NCBI GenBank assembly: GCA_949127775.1 | Contig: CASBQF010000103.1 | Span: forward strand, 1 to 37,842 | Length of the DNA stretch: 37,842 nucleotides | Direction: 5' to 3' | Source of the DNA: Oscillatoriales cyanobacterium PMM_0080 | GTDB taxonomy: Bacteria; Cyanobacteriota; Cyanobacteriia; Cyanobacteriales; Microcoleaceae | Shown here: positions 8,168-16,187 of the stretch, piece after piece | How positions within the stretch are numbered: position 1 is the first letter of the stretch | Layout of the letters: each line of letters begins with the position of its first letter | The notes under the pieces: model-generated | Databases searched by the model: none | What the model saw: the letters and a program-made list of their open reading frames with translations, nothing else | What the model was told of the DNA's origin: nothing | Program-made: the position numbers and the translations under genes

Positions 8168-8752
8168 ATGACTACAAAAGCGCATCGCTTGATTCCGCAA
8201 ATTCTGGCTGCCATTTTAACTTTGTTTGGCGCGGCGGCTTGTTCGACGACGACGGCTTCTGCTCCTGCTCCTGCTCCCCAGGCAGAAGCTAATGAGCCGC
8301 CTACAGTCTTTAAGTGCATTCAGCAAGGGAGTGGCTGGGCAACTACGGCTGAAAAAGACAATCTAACGACTAAAACTCCTTTGATTACGTGGGACAGCAA
8401 AGAATTTGGACCAGAATATACACCAGAAAAACGCTGCAAAATAGTGTCCGAAAAACTGACACAAGCTGTTAAAAATAATGGTGGAGACTTGGGATTGTTG
8501 AAATTAAAAGTTGGTTCTTTGAATAATCAAAAAGTTGTCTGTGTTATTGATGCACCAACAAGCTGTAATTCTGACAATACGCTGTTTACGCTAAACAAGG
8601 AAAATTCTGACAAACCTGAACAAGCATTGCACAATATCTTTAAACAATATAGTGAAGGTCGTGCTACTGGTAGCAAGTTAGATCAAAATGCTTCTTCCGA
8701 TTCAATTTTATTGAAAAATTTAGTTAATTTAAAACCTTTCAATAAATCGTAG
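8168..8752 (+). CDS. COP23-domain lipoprotein
   Basis: About 194 residues. The N-terminus is a signal sequence (ILAAILTLFGAAAC) with Cys25 as likely lipidation site, though position -3 is Ala and not Leu. After a Ala/Pro linker comes a domain with TVFKCIQQGSGWAT, a WDSKEFG segment, RCKIVSEKL and VVCVID. This is the COP23 (circadian oscillating protein) pattern with four cysteines. COP23 was described as a cyanobacterial membrane protein under circadian control; its biochemical function is unknown. The frame extends to a TTG at 8117 but the ATG at 8168 gives the clean signal peptide. It is upstream of a trypsin-TPR gene. Confidence 0.72.
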   Translation: MTTKAHRLIPQILAAILTLFGAAACSTTTASAPAPAPQAEANEPPTVFKCIQQGSGWATTAEKDNLTTKTPLITWDSKEFGPEYTPEKRCKIVSEKLTQAVKNNGGDLGLLKLKVGSLNNQKVVCVIDAPTSCNSDNTLFTLNKENSDKPEQALHNIFKQYSEGRATGSKLDQNASSDSILLKNLVNLKPFNKS

Positions 8753-8755
8753 AAC

Positions 8756-8824
8756 GAAGCATTTGGGCGATAAATCATGCTATATATTGTAGGATAATAG
8801 ATTTCGCCAAATGCTTCTTCTTTT
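8756..8824 (+). terminator. Inverted repeat/terminator after the COP23 gene
   Basis: GAAGCATTTGG at 8756-8766 pairs with CCAAATGCTTC at 8807-8817, followed by TTCTTTTTC. It starts 4 bases after the COP23 stop. The 40-base loop makes it an imperfect terminator, so a dispersed palindrome is an alternative. The rest of the gap to 9026 shows no gene. Confidence 0.45.
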
Positions 8825-9026
8825 TCAAGGAAAAATGATTGCTTCTTAATCCAGAAATGTTTCGCCAGCCTCGCGGATAAGGCTAAAAATTGGAAAAAAT
8901 AATTGCTCAATGATCCAGTAATTTCTCGCCCGAATGCTTCCGCACTACATATTTATTTTGGGAAGCGACAACATACATAATTCTGAGCCAACTAGATGTG
9001 AAATGATTAGACTAGGAGAAAAGCTG

Positions 9027-10400
9027 ATGATGTTCCGTAGAGTATCGATCGCGATCGGCATCGGTTTAGCAGTTAGTGGATGTCAAAGCTTTCCAGAACT
9101 TTTTGACTCGGATTTATCCTCTAAAAAAGTACATGAGATTGCGACAAAAATAACTGTGATCATTGATGGTTGTGGTCCTGCTGGTTCTGGAGTAGTCTTC
9201 AAAAAAGATGCCACCAATACCTACTCTGTTCTCACGACAAATCATTTTGTTAAGAAAGCTAAGGGAACTTGTATAATCTTGACATCAGATAAAATCCAAT
9301 ACGAGGCATTAGTATCGAAAGCAATCGTACCTGTAGATGGTGTAGATTTGGCAGTGTTGACATTTGTGAGTAATAAAACTTACAAATTGGCGAAGTTTGG
9401 AGACTCAGAGAAAGCAACTGGTGGCACAATTATTTATGTTGCAGGAGCCCCTCAAGTCAGCGAAGCAATGCCGACACGCACTGTAATTATACCCGATGGC
9501 AAGATTATTGGTTTACAGGGAGACTCGTCTAAGGTTACAGGATATAACTTGATTTATAATAATGATACAAGCCACGGGATGAGTGGCGGGCCTGTGCTAA
9601 ATCAAAAAGGTGAAGTGATTGCGATTCACGGTAGGGGGCAAAATGAATATGGTATCACAGGGCAAAATTTAGGGATTCCTATTAATAAGTTTTTGGCATC
9701 TAATTCAGCTTTTATAGATGAAAATACATCAGTTGGGTGGATTACATTCTTTCACTTCATTTTGTTCTTAATAATATGGTGTATGCCGATGCTTATAATA
9801 GCAGGGGCTAGTTATGCTTTTTGTTATTTATTGTATGGACCAGAAAAAGCGAAAAACATCTTGGCAGACTTTAATATATTCTTAGAAAAAGAAGAAAATA
9901 TTATATTGAGACACATATCTTGTGCCGCAATAAGTATAATTTTCTATGTTCCGATTATTACAGTTCTTTTAGGTGGAAGAGGAATAGTTGATGTCTACTG
10001 TTTCACCGAAGGTAATATTCGTAATGAATTAGGAGACTACCCAGGGGCGATCGCTGCTTATAACCAGGCGATTAATCTTAATCCTAACTATGTCTATGCC
10101 TATGGAGGTAGGGGTATTGCTTACTATAGAAAAGGGGATTACCATGATGCGATTGCTTCTTATTATTGGTCTATTTATTTTTCTAATAGCTCTGATTCCA
10201 TAGGTTATCTTAATCGTGGTATCACCCGTTCCACTCTTGGAGATATAAAAGGTGCGAACGCTGATTATTCTCAAGCAGTCATCAGGCAGAATTCTGGAAC
10301 AGCCAAATACTACTACATCTGTAGTTTCGTACACTCTTTACTAGGAAATGAGAAAAAGACAATAGAAGATTATCAGAAAGCCATGATATTAGATAATTAG
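9027..10400 (+). CDS. Trypsin-like protease lipoprotein with two TM helices and TPR repeats
   Basis: A 457-residue protein. Residues 1-19 are a lipoprotein signal ending in VSGC19. The protease domain follows with catalytic His73 (LTTNHF), Asp107 (GVDLAVL) and Ser186 (GMSGGPVL). Two hydrophobic stretches (about 238-270 and 296-316) precede TPR repeats from about 326 (GDYPGAIAAYNQAINLNPNY and so on). The start at 9027 is chosen because AGGAG sits 8 bases upstream and gives a proper signal; the frame extends to 8934 without good sites. The layout suggests an envelope protease with a TPR protein-binding tail. The 3' end looks eroded: see the remnant at 10481-10579. Confidence 0.85.
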   Translation: MMFRRVSIAIGIGLAVSGCQSFPELFDSDLSSKKVHEIATKITVIIDGCGPAGSGVVFKKDATNTYSVLTTNHFVKKAKGTCIILTSDKIQYEALVSKAIVPVDGVDLAVLTFVSNKTYKLAKFGDSEKATGGTIIYVAGAPQVSEAMPTRTVIIPDGKIIGLQGDSSKVTGYNLIYNNDTSHGMSGGPVLNQKGEVIAIHGRGQNEYGITGQNLGIPINKFLASNSAFIDENTSVGWITFFHFILFLIIWCMPMLIIAGASYAFCYLLYGPEKAKNILADFNIFLEKEENIILRHISCAAISIIFYVPIITVLLGGRGIVDVYCFTEGNIRNELGDYPGAIAAYNQAINLNPNYVYAYGGRGIAYYRKGDYHDAIASYYWSIYFSNSSDSIGYLNRGITRSTLGDIKGANADYSQAVIRQNSGTAKYYYICSFVHSLLGNEKKTIEDYQKAMILDN

Positions 10401-10480
10401 TTCCGTCGTAAGTGAAGTACAGAGGAGCAAGATTTATCAATAAAAACCCGGCTAGTGGCTGTACTTTATAAAGCTGCAAT

Positions 10481-10579
10481 ATGCTATGTCAAAAAGCCGC
10501 TGAATTGTACAAGAAACAAGGAAAAACAAGTGATTACCAAGATGCTATTAACCAAATTCACAAATTATCAGCACAGTAG
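10481..10579 (+). pseudogene. Detached TPR C-terminal remnant
   Basis: A 32-codon frame reading CQKAAELYKKQGKTSDYQDA then INQIHKLSAQ and stop. This is the typical last helix pair of cyanobacterial trypsin-TPR or TPR proteins. It lies 80 bp after the trypsin-TPR stop, in another frame, with stops in between. It probably was the natural C-terminus of the upstream gene, or of a lost paralogue, cut off by frameshift and nonsense changes. Confidence 0.5.
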
Positions 10580-10621
10580 CGACAACCTGAGATAAGACTT
10601 ACGCAAAAACCACCAAGTTTC

Positions 10622-11611
10622 TCAGAAAAAACCTAAATTCAGCAGCGAAAAACCTGAGAAGAAATCCGATTTCTCATCTTGATGACTCACCTGCTGAAAA
10701 GTCCCAATCGGAATCGCCCAACTCAAAGCTTCCATCCGCTGAAAAACCGCCACAGAAGGCAAACTCCCATCCGCGAACTTAAACACATTAATTCCACCCA
10801 AAGGATATTTCGATCGCCCATTAACACCCACCAACTTGCCAGAAACATCCAATACCGGCCCGCCACTCATACCCTCAGCAATATCATTACTGTAACCAAG
10901 TTGGTATCCATTTTCCAGGGATTGAGATGGCAACATTCCCACTTTCCCAGTTGTTAACTTAAAAGCTTTTAGCCCCCATTTTCCAGTATTTTCGATAGAA
11001 TTTGAGTTAATCCAATGCCAATTGGGAAAACCCGCCGCAAAAACCGCATCTCCCACCGATAAATTATTTGAATTACCAATCTCCGCAACTCGATAGGATT
11101 GAGAAGCTGTAAACTGCACTAAAGCTAAATCTAGTTTGCCAAAATGAGGTACAGAAAGCAATTTAGCAATATGCGTCTCTCCGTCCGCAGTCAATACTTT
11201 ATAGTTATGCTCTTGATTATCAGCTACCACATGATCGTTAGTCAATACAGTATAAGTTTGTCCTTGATGCTGAATAATTACCCCAGAACCAGACACAGAA
11301 CCGGAAAAAATTCTGACAGTGACAAGATTAGCAATTTCCGCAACTTGCTGATTCACTTGTTGGGAAATAGCCGGAGATGGTGCTAAAAAATGCTCTGGCG
11401 TTGGTCGCGATAAAGTATTTAATGTGGCAGTTATTAGTAGTAATACTGGTATAAAGTCCCACCAATTTACAGGTTTTGCTGGTTCGTATTTCATGTTTTC
11501 TATAAAATGTGAAAACAGCTTCATAACATACATACCTAATTTACTGATATCAAGAGTTTCATATGCTGATATAATTATTACACTAAATCCTTGCCAACAA
11601 CTACTCATCAC
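10622..11611 (-). CDS. Membrane-anchored trypsin-like serine protease
   Basis: A protein of up to 329 residues with an N-terminal TM anchor (about 52-66, FIPVLLLITATLNTL) and an S1-type protease domain: His127 in LTNDHVV, Asp161 in KLDLALV, Ser249 in GMSGGPVL. No PDZ domain follows, unlike HtrA. The reading frame opens at GTG 11611 / ATG 11606-11608, but ATG at 11524 (MKLFSHF, with AGGT upstream) or 11494 (MKYEPAK) is a plausible real start. It converges with the trypsin-TPR gene and is the second protease of this cluster. Periplasmic action is likely; the substrate is unknown. Confidence 0.85.
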   Translation of the reverse strand: MMSSCWQGFSVIIISAYETLDISKLGMYVMKLFSHFIENMKYEPAKPVNWWDFIPVLLLITATLNTLSRPTPEHFLAPSPAISQQVNQQVAEIANLVTVRIFSGSVSGSGVIIQHQGQTYTVLTNDHVVADNQEHNYKVLTADGETHIAKLLSVPHFGKLDLALVQFTASQSYRVAEIGNSNNLSVGDAVFAAGFPNWHWINSNSIENTGKWGLKAFKLTTGKVGMLPSQSLENGYQLGYSNDIAEGMSGGPVLDVSGKLVGVNGRSKYPLGGINVFKFADGSLPSVAVFQRMEALSWAIPIGTFQQVSHQDEKSDFFSGFSLLNLGFF

Positions 11612-11623
11612 CTTTAGCCAAAG

Positions 11624-12100
11624 TTGAATAATCTAGAAAATGCCATAAAATTAGTACAGGACAAGATTTCCGAGTGCGAAGAAATCATCCTCGACTTATT
11701 TGGCGGTTTAACTTCTCAAGTGACCGGGGCCATCAATTATGATATAGCGGCCGAAGAAGGTATCCAGGGCGATGTATCTCAACTGCTAGAAATTTTTCCA
11801 CCCAATAGCGTCAGTGAGATTATCGCCAGCGGCCCCCAAGCCTTCTTTTTGGAACAAGCTGCTATAATATTAAAATCAGGTGGACGAATTTATATCAACG
11901 CTAACAGAAGCAATCCATTTGCAAGATTGCCTGATGCAGATACTTTAAATCGCCTTGGCTTGCGCGTCATCGTAGAAAATGGCAATCTTGAACCTCGATT
12001 TGCCAACCAACAATTTTTTAGACAAACACCTAGACCTGATAGCAGTTATAATATTCCCTTGCAGACTATCCGTACAACTATTTTGGAGAAGGAAGCATGA
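11624..12100 (+). CDS. Methyltransferase-like (Rossmann) small protein
   Basis: 158 residues with TTG start. The order of elements resembles a compact class I SAM-methyltransferase: EIILDLFGGL (motif I-like, but lacking the full DxGxGxG), INYDIAAEEGIQGDV (acidic strand end), FPPNSVSEIIASGP (motif IV-like), and ILKSGGRIYINAN (post-motif strand). The glycine loop is degenerate, so catalysis is doubtful. The next gene overlaps by ATGA at 12097-12100, showing coupled translation. Such short MTase-like domains with an adjacent small gene also occur as toxin tails with immunity partners, which is one possible reading here. Confidence 0.5.
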   Translation: MNNLENAIKLVQDKISECEEIILDLFGGLTSQVTGAINYDIAAEEGIQGDVSQLLEIFPPNSVSEIIASGPQAFFLEQAAIILKSGGRIYINANRSNPFARLPDADTLNRLGLRVIVENGNLEPRFANQQFFRQTPRPDSSYNIPLQTIRTTILEKEA

Positions 12101-12549
12101 TAATTATTCAAAATAATTTCGATAAACTTTATACGATCGCCAGTGATTACGATCAGCCGATCGCTGTAGATGATAAAATGGTGATTCCTACCCGCAATCT
12201 CGGCGTGATTCCAGGACATCCGCTGAATCCTACGGCGACAGAAACAATTTTTATACCCAAATGCTACTTAGTCTTTGAGGGAGTCAAAACATCGATTCGC
12301 GAACTGTGGCATTATGTTGCCCAACCCGCTGAATCGGGTCACTTCAGAACTGTGGAGTCTTCAATTGCGATCGTTGATGGGCCGTTTCCCGATATCGTTG
12401 AACCAGTACAGTCTTTTTTAATAGAAGGAGTAATGCTAGTTCCCCATGCTTGGGTTAGTTGGGAAATTGAAAGTGTGTCGTTTTATCTAGAATTGGATAG
12501 TGCAAATCAACCTAATTTAATTGAAAAATACTTGATTGAGGTGAATTAG
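12097..12549 (+). CDS. Unrecognised 150-residue protein coupled to the MTase-like gene
   Basis: A soluble, acidic, mostly beta-type protein (IIIQNNFDKLYTIASDYDQP, later VSWEIESVSFYLELD). No family is recognised. Its start overlaps the stop of the preceding gene by four bases, so the two proteins are probably made in fixed ratio and interact. If the upstream gene is a toxin-like domain, this would be the immunity protein; the sequence alone does not prove it. Confidence 0.55.
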   Translation: MIIIQNNFDKLYTIASDYDQPIAVDDKMVIPTRNLGVIPGHPLNPTATETIFIPKCYLVFEGVKTSIRELWHYVAQPAESGHFRTVESSIAIVDGPFPDIVEPVQSFLIEGVMLVPHAWVSWEIESVSFYLELDSANQPNLIEKYLIEVN

Positions 12550-12592
12550 ATTGAAGTTAATTTTTAGTGGTAAATTTCAAATAAGACCAGAC

Positions 12593-13003
12593 TCATTTTA
12601 CCTCTTGCTTTTGCAACAACAATACAGGCAGAGGTTCGTTCCGAAAATCAAGCAATTCACCAACCATAGGAAGCCATTCATCATTTAGTTCTTGACAAGA
12701 AACAGCTATCACCCTGTCAAAACTATCGTCGCAGGGGATGATAACTTCATAAACAAAACCATCTTCAGCGGTTAAAAAAGCATCTCGGATATCAATATTT
12801 CCAGACCGAACCCGTTTAAATCGACTTATAGACATCGGAACATAAAGCCATCTTCCCATTTCTTTTGTTTGACTTGCCCAAACTGCAAGAAATATCTGTT
12901 CTGACGCATTTCGGCAAGCAAATAGGCACGGTACATCGTAATACTCGTAAACTTCGATAATTTCCAATTTGCCTAGTTGAGTAGACTCTGGAAGCAGGCT
13001 CAT
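12593..13003 (-). CDS. Unrecognised 136-residue protein (DUF6575-like)
   Basis: A soluble protein with the segment IEVYEYYDVPCLFACRNASE followed by FLAVWASQ, which resembles proteins annotated as DUF6575; this is from memory and uncertain. A strong ribosome binding site GAGGT lies 6 bases before the ATG at 13003, at the end of the preceding gene. It is the second gene of a two-gene minus-strand operon, 9 bases after the first. No catalytic motif is seen. Confidence 0.55.
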   Translation of the reverse strand: MSLLPESTQLGKLEIIEVYEYYDVPCLFACRNASEQIFLAVWASQTKEMGRWLYVPMSISRFKRVRSGNIDIRDAFLTAEDGFVYEVIIPCDDSFDRVIAVSCQELNDEWLPMVGELLDFRNEPLPVLLLQKQEVK

Positions 13004-13012
13004 AACTATACC

Positions 13013-13405
13013 TCACTCAGTGACATCAACAGCTTCAAATAAAGTCAAGGCTTCAACGTTAGTTGGAACCCACCAACTGTGGTGAGAATTCTTAGTACCC
13101 GGTGAGGGAGTGTGCTTTATTTGTCCTGAATCGGGAGTCAAATTTGCCCCAGCAACCTTCATATTTTTAAACCGACCAGTTCTGCGGTTAACCGTGACAT
13201 CATCTCTTGAATTAAAAACAGAGAGAGCACAGGAACGGCATTCTTTTTCACTGTCAGGAAATTGCCGATTTGGGTAAAGTTGGCGGACTGTCAAAAAATC
13301 ATCAGCCGTTGCAGAATTTTGTTGAATCAGGCGATAAACTCGATCGCACGGCCCTTTAGCGTCCTTTGGCGGGCAATCAGGTGGGAAACAGTCGGGCCAC
13401 TGCAT
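13013..13405 (-). CDS. Unrecognised Cys-containing 130-residue protein
   Basis: The N-terminal third has five cysteines in spaced positions (DCFPPDCPPKDAKGPCDR, then ECRSCALS), which could bind a metal or form disulfides. The C-terminal part is polar and His/Ser/Trp-rich (TKNSHHSWWVPTNVEALTLF). No family is recognised. It precedes the DUF6575-like gene with a 9-base gap, suggesting an interacting pair. Confidence 0.5.
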   Translation of the reverse strand: MQWPDCFPPDCPPKDAKGPCDRVYRLIQQNSATADDFLTVRQLYPNRQFPDSEKECRSCALSVFNSRDDVTVNRRTGRFKNMKVAGANLTPDSGQIKHTPSPGTKNSHHSWWVPTNVEALTLFEAVDVTE

Positions 13406-13438
13406 TTGATAAGCTCTTACATGATTGTGCTCTACTTC

Positions 13439-13831
13439 CTACTTCCCCTTTCCCTTCCCGGCCAAAAACTCCCGCAAACGCAACAAACTAGCGGTTTGGC
13501 CCAAATTCAGCGGTAGCAGCGACACTCCCTCCAACCGAGACTGCACCCAACCGTCGCCCCAATACCACTCGTGAAACCCGTCAATTCCCTGACTCAACAA
13601 CAGCCGCAGACAGTTCGGCTCGGCAATATCAACGTGGTGCCCAACGGCCACCGGGCCCAGCCAACTTGTAAACGTTAAACCTTGAGAAAGTTCTTCAGGC
13701 AAACCACTAGAGAACTGCTGCGGCCATAGCCACTGCTGCAATTGACTCGATCGCACCAAGCTATCCCGAATCGCTTTTTCCGAAGCTTCAAGCTCAATCC
13801 GCAGGTTGCTTTGTTGAAAATTACCGAACAT
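13439..13831 (-). CDS. SRPBCC-like conserved cyanobacterial protein
   Basis: 130 residues from MFGNFQQSNLRIELEASEKA. The pattern of an amphipathic N-terminal strand, LQQWLWPQQFSSGLPEEL, TFTSWLGPVAVGHHVDIAEP and a Trp-rich C-terminus resembles the START/SRPBCC ligand-binding fold. The frame runs back to 13915 through repeat DNA, so the ATG at 13831 is preferred. The gene sits just upstream of chlP on the opposite strand; a role near pigment metabolism is only suggested by position. Confidence 0.55.
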   Translation of the reverse strand: MFGNFQQSNLRIELEASEKAIRDSLVRSSQLQQWLWPQQFSSGLPEELSQGLTFTSWLGPVAVGHHVDIAEPNCLRLLLSQGIDGFHEWYWGDGWVQSRLEGVSLLPLNLGQTASLLRLREFLAGKGKGK

Positions 13832-13884
13832 AAGATTTTTAGATATGAGTGCCAGTAACTTAAATGTAACTGATTGCAGTGGTT

Positions 13885-14030
13885 CCAACCTGTTCTGGGC
13901 GGGCAAGATGCCCACCCCACAAGCCGAAAATTGATTCTTTGTGGAACAGGCCGGAGAGCCTGTTCAGCCTAGAAGCCCACCACACAACCAGAAAATTCAC
14001 TCTTTGTGGAACAGGCATCTTGCCTGTTCT
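13885..14030. repeat. GGAACAGGCATCTTGCCTGTTC hairpin repeats (three units)
   Basis: Three related palindromes follow each other: a GGGCGGGCAAGATGCCCACCCC form at about 13897-13917, GAACAGGC-CGGAGA-GCCTGTTC at 13944-13965, and GAACAGGCA-TCT-TGCCTGTTC at 14009-14029, each with a TTTGTGG or similar link. The same family occurs inside the MITE at 21954-22077. The remainder of 13832-14263 is the upstream region of chlP and shows no gene. Confidence 0.75.
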
Positions 14031-14263
14031 TACAAAATAGTTCAAGATGTTCGATCGCACATCAGCATCAATCCGCGTTCATCTACCGTAAAAGATTTAA
14101 GATTTTCCAGCAAAACCAGCATCCAAAACAAAACTTTCGTATCCAATTGTTAAGCTCTGTTGCATTTCGTTTAAATCTCCCATTCTCACCCCACGGCATC
14201 GAAACTCCGTGATACCATCACACATGAGTAAAGACTTATAGAAAAAAACTGGGGAGAAAAACT

Positions 14264-15484
14264 TTGACATTAAGGGTTGCAGTAGTAGGTTCAGGTCCCG
14301 CGGGTTCTTCCGCCGCCGAAACACTCGTAAAAGCAGGCATCGAAACATACCTATTCGAGCGCAAATTAGACTACGCCAAACCCTGTGGTGGGGCAATTCC
14401 CCTGTGCATGGTACAGGAATTCGACTTGCCGCAAAGCATCATAGACCGCCAAGTCAGAAAAATGAAAATGATTTCCCCCTCCAATGTAGAGGTGGACATC
14501 AATATTGAAAACGAACACGAATACATCGGTATGTGTCGCCGCGAAGTGCTTGATGGCTTCATGCGCGATCGGGCGGCGGCCCTAGGTGCCAAACTAATTA
14601 ATGGTACCGTTCACACATTAGAGATTCCCGGCAACAACAAAGACCCCTACATTCTCCACTACGCCGATCACTCCAGCGGCGCGGCAATGGGAATTCAGAA
14701 AACTCTGAAAGTGGATTTGGTGATTGGGGCTGACGGTGCTAACTCCCGTGTGGCAAAGGCTATAGATGCTGGTGATTACAATTATGCGATCGCCTTCCAA
14801 GAACGCATCCGCCTGCCGGAAGATAAAATGGCTTATTACCACAACTTAGCCGAAATGTACGTCGGCGATGACGTATCTACCGATTTCTACGCTTGGGTGT
14901 TCCCCAAATACGACCACGTAGCCGTCGGTACTGGCACAATGAAAGTCAATCAAGCCAGTATCAAAAAGCTGCAAGCTGGAGTTCGCGCCCGTGCTGCCAA
15001 AAGACTCATGGGCGGTGAGATCATTAAAGTAGAAGCTCACCCCATCCCAGAACATCCTCGTCCTCGCCGGGTTGTGGGCCGAGTTGCTCTCGTCGGTGAT
15101 GCGGCCGGTTATGTTACCAAGTCTTCGGGCGAAGGTATCTATTTTGCGGCGAAGTCTGGCCGGATGTGTGCCGAAACGATTGTGGAGATTTCTCAGCAGG
15201 GTACGCGGATTCCGACTGAACAGGAAATCAAGCTTTATCTGAAGCGGTGGGATAAAGCCTACGGGATTACTTACAAAGTGCTTGACATTTTGCAACGAGT
15301 GTTCTACCGTTCTGATGCTACTCGCGAAGCTTTTGTGGAAATGTGTGCCGATCGCGATGTGCAGAAACTCACATTCGATAGCTACTTGTATAAGACTGTA
15401 GTGCCGGCTAATCCTTTCATCCAAATGAAGATTACTGCGAAAACGATTGGTAGTTTGTTGCGTGGCAATGCTTTAGCGCCTTAA
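14264..15484 (+). CDS. chlP: Geranylgeranyl reductase
   Basis: A 406-residue flavoprotein that reduces the geranylgeranyl chain to phytyl for chlorophyll and tocopherol synthesis. It starts with the FAD-binding VAVVGSGPAGSSAAE (residues 5-19). Further family marks are KPCGGAIP, CRREVLDGFMRDRA, VIGADGANS, and VGDAAGYVTKSSGEGIYFA near residue 275. The length is typical. The start is TTG at 14264 with GGGGAG 8 bases upstream; no in-frame ATG fits better. It is monocistronic, closed by a terminator. Confidence 0.96.
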   Translation: MTLRVAVVGSGPAGSSAAETLVKAGIETYLFERKLDYAKPCGGAIPLCMVQEFDLPQSIIDRQVRKMKMISPSNVEVDINIENEHEYIGMCRREVLDGFMRDRAAALGAKLINGTVHTLEIPGNNKDPYILHYADHSSGAAMGIQKTLKVDLVIGADGANSRVAKAIDAGDYNYAIAFQERIRLPEDKMAYYHNLAEMYVGDDVSTDFYAWVFPKYDHVAVGTGTMKVNQASIKKLQAGVRARAAKRLMGGEIIKVEAHPIPEHPRPRRVVGRVALVGDAAGYVTKSSGEGIYFAAKSGRMCAETIVEISQQGTRIPTEQEIKLYLKRWDKAYGITYKVLDILQRVFYRSDATREAFVEMCADRDVQKLTFDSYLYKTVVPANPFIQMKITAKTIGSLLRGNALAP

Positions 15485-15504
15485 CTGTTAACGCACTTGG
15501 TATG

Positions 15505-15537
15505 AAAAAGCGGGCAGTTGTGACTGCTCGCTTTTTT
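15505..15537 (+). terminator. Rho-independent terminator of chlP
   Basis: AAAAAGCGGGCAGT and ACTGCTCGCTTTTTT form a 14-base stem (one G-T pair) around a TGTG loop, ending in T6, about 20 bases after the chlP stop. Confidence 0.85.
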
Positions 15538-15551
15538 AATCTGGTTTGATC

Positions 15552-15610
15552 GTTCGGACTTTAGTCCTTCTTCGTTAAGCCCGGAAGGACTGAAGTCCTC
15601 ACTACGAACC
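15552..15610. repeat. GTAGTGAGGACTTCAGTCC palindromic repeat, copy 1
   Basis: Inverted arms CGGACTTTAGTCCTTC and GAAGGACTGAAGTCCTCACTACGAACC. Related copies are at 24176-24233 (nearly complete) and 33459-33480 (one arm). Each arm contains its own small palindrome (GGACTTTAGTCC, GGACTGAAGTCC). A typical dispersed non-coding element. Confidence 0.8.
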
Positions 15611-15700
15611 TGCTCGATCGCCCAGACTTTCGGCTTGTCCTGCTTGACGGCGCAGTAAATCGATAATAGCTTGCTCCGCAATCAAATCGTGTTCCAACAT
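15602..15700 (-). CDS. Possible small ORF or gene remnant ending in a repeat
   Basis: 32 codons: [20 protein letters not shown] followed by [12 protein letters not shown] and a TAG contributed by the palindromic repeat. The composition is helical and codon use is gene-like (HIP1-containing). No family is recognised and no ribosome binding site is strong. It may be the N-terminus of a gene cut by the repeat. Confidence 0.3.
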   Translation of the reverse strand: MLEHDLIAEQAIIDLLRRQAGQAESLGDRAGS

Positions 15701-15887
15701 TTACCAGTCAAGCAGGGTCTGCCTCGATAGTGGCAACTTTGTGCAATAGCAAAATTTTTTCCAAAACCTATTGAGAATTATTAGCAGTTGTGTTATGCTT
15801 TAAAAAGATGCTCGTTCTGAATGCTTCCTGAAAATAGAACAGATTGAGAGCAAAAATTAATGCAAATGATTATTGTTGCTAGAAAAA

Positions 15888-16133
15888 ATGAATCCAGCAG
15901 ATCCAGAATTGGCAGTTTGTGAAATTGTCCAAGTCAGTTGGCTAGAAAGGTGGCAAGTTTACAAACGCTTGCAAGAATTAGAAATTCCCTGCTGGTGTGG
16001 AGTTGACCAACCTTTGCGGGCCAAAATCAATACTGTTAAGCAAGCTGCTCAGCTAACCAGCGTGTTGAGACAAGTCAGCGCTTCGAGGGCTGAGTTGGTG
16101 CAGTGGCTGGAGTGCTGCTGGCAAATAGGCTAA
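15888..16133 (+). CDS. Small conserved-type cyanobacterial protein (unknown)
   Basis: 81 residues from the ATG at 15888 (the frame opens at TTG 15873). It begins MNPADPELAVCEIVQVSWLE and continues with a W/C-rich middle (CWCGVDQPLRAKINTV), predicted helical. It looks like a soluble protein restricted to cyanobacteria; no function is recognised. It precedes the 2Fe-2S protein gene by 54 bp on the same strand and may be cotranscribed. Confidence 0.6.
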   Translation: MNPADPELAVCEIVQVSWLERWQVYKRLQELEIPCWCGVDQPLRAKINTVKQAAQLTSVLRQVSASRAELVQWLECCWQIG

Positions 16134-16187
16134 AATCAGTCATTTTTTAATAATTTTCACAAAATTGTCAACAAAGGAGCCACAATC

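Noticed and set aside
13860-14212. Short frames in the spacer before chlP
   Set aside because: They consist of hairpin repeats and have no ribosome binding site or family likeness.
15481-15681. 66-codon minus-strand frame across the chlP terminator
   Set aside because: It is made of the palindromic repeat and the terminator; the frame at 15602-15700 is the more gene-like one.
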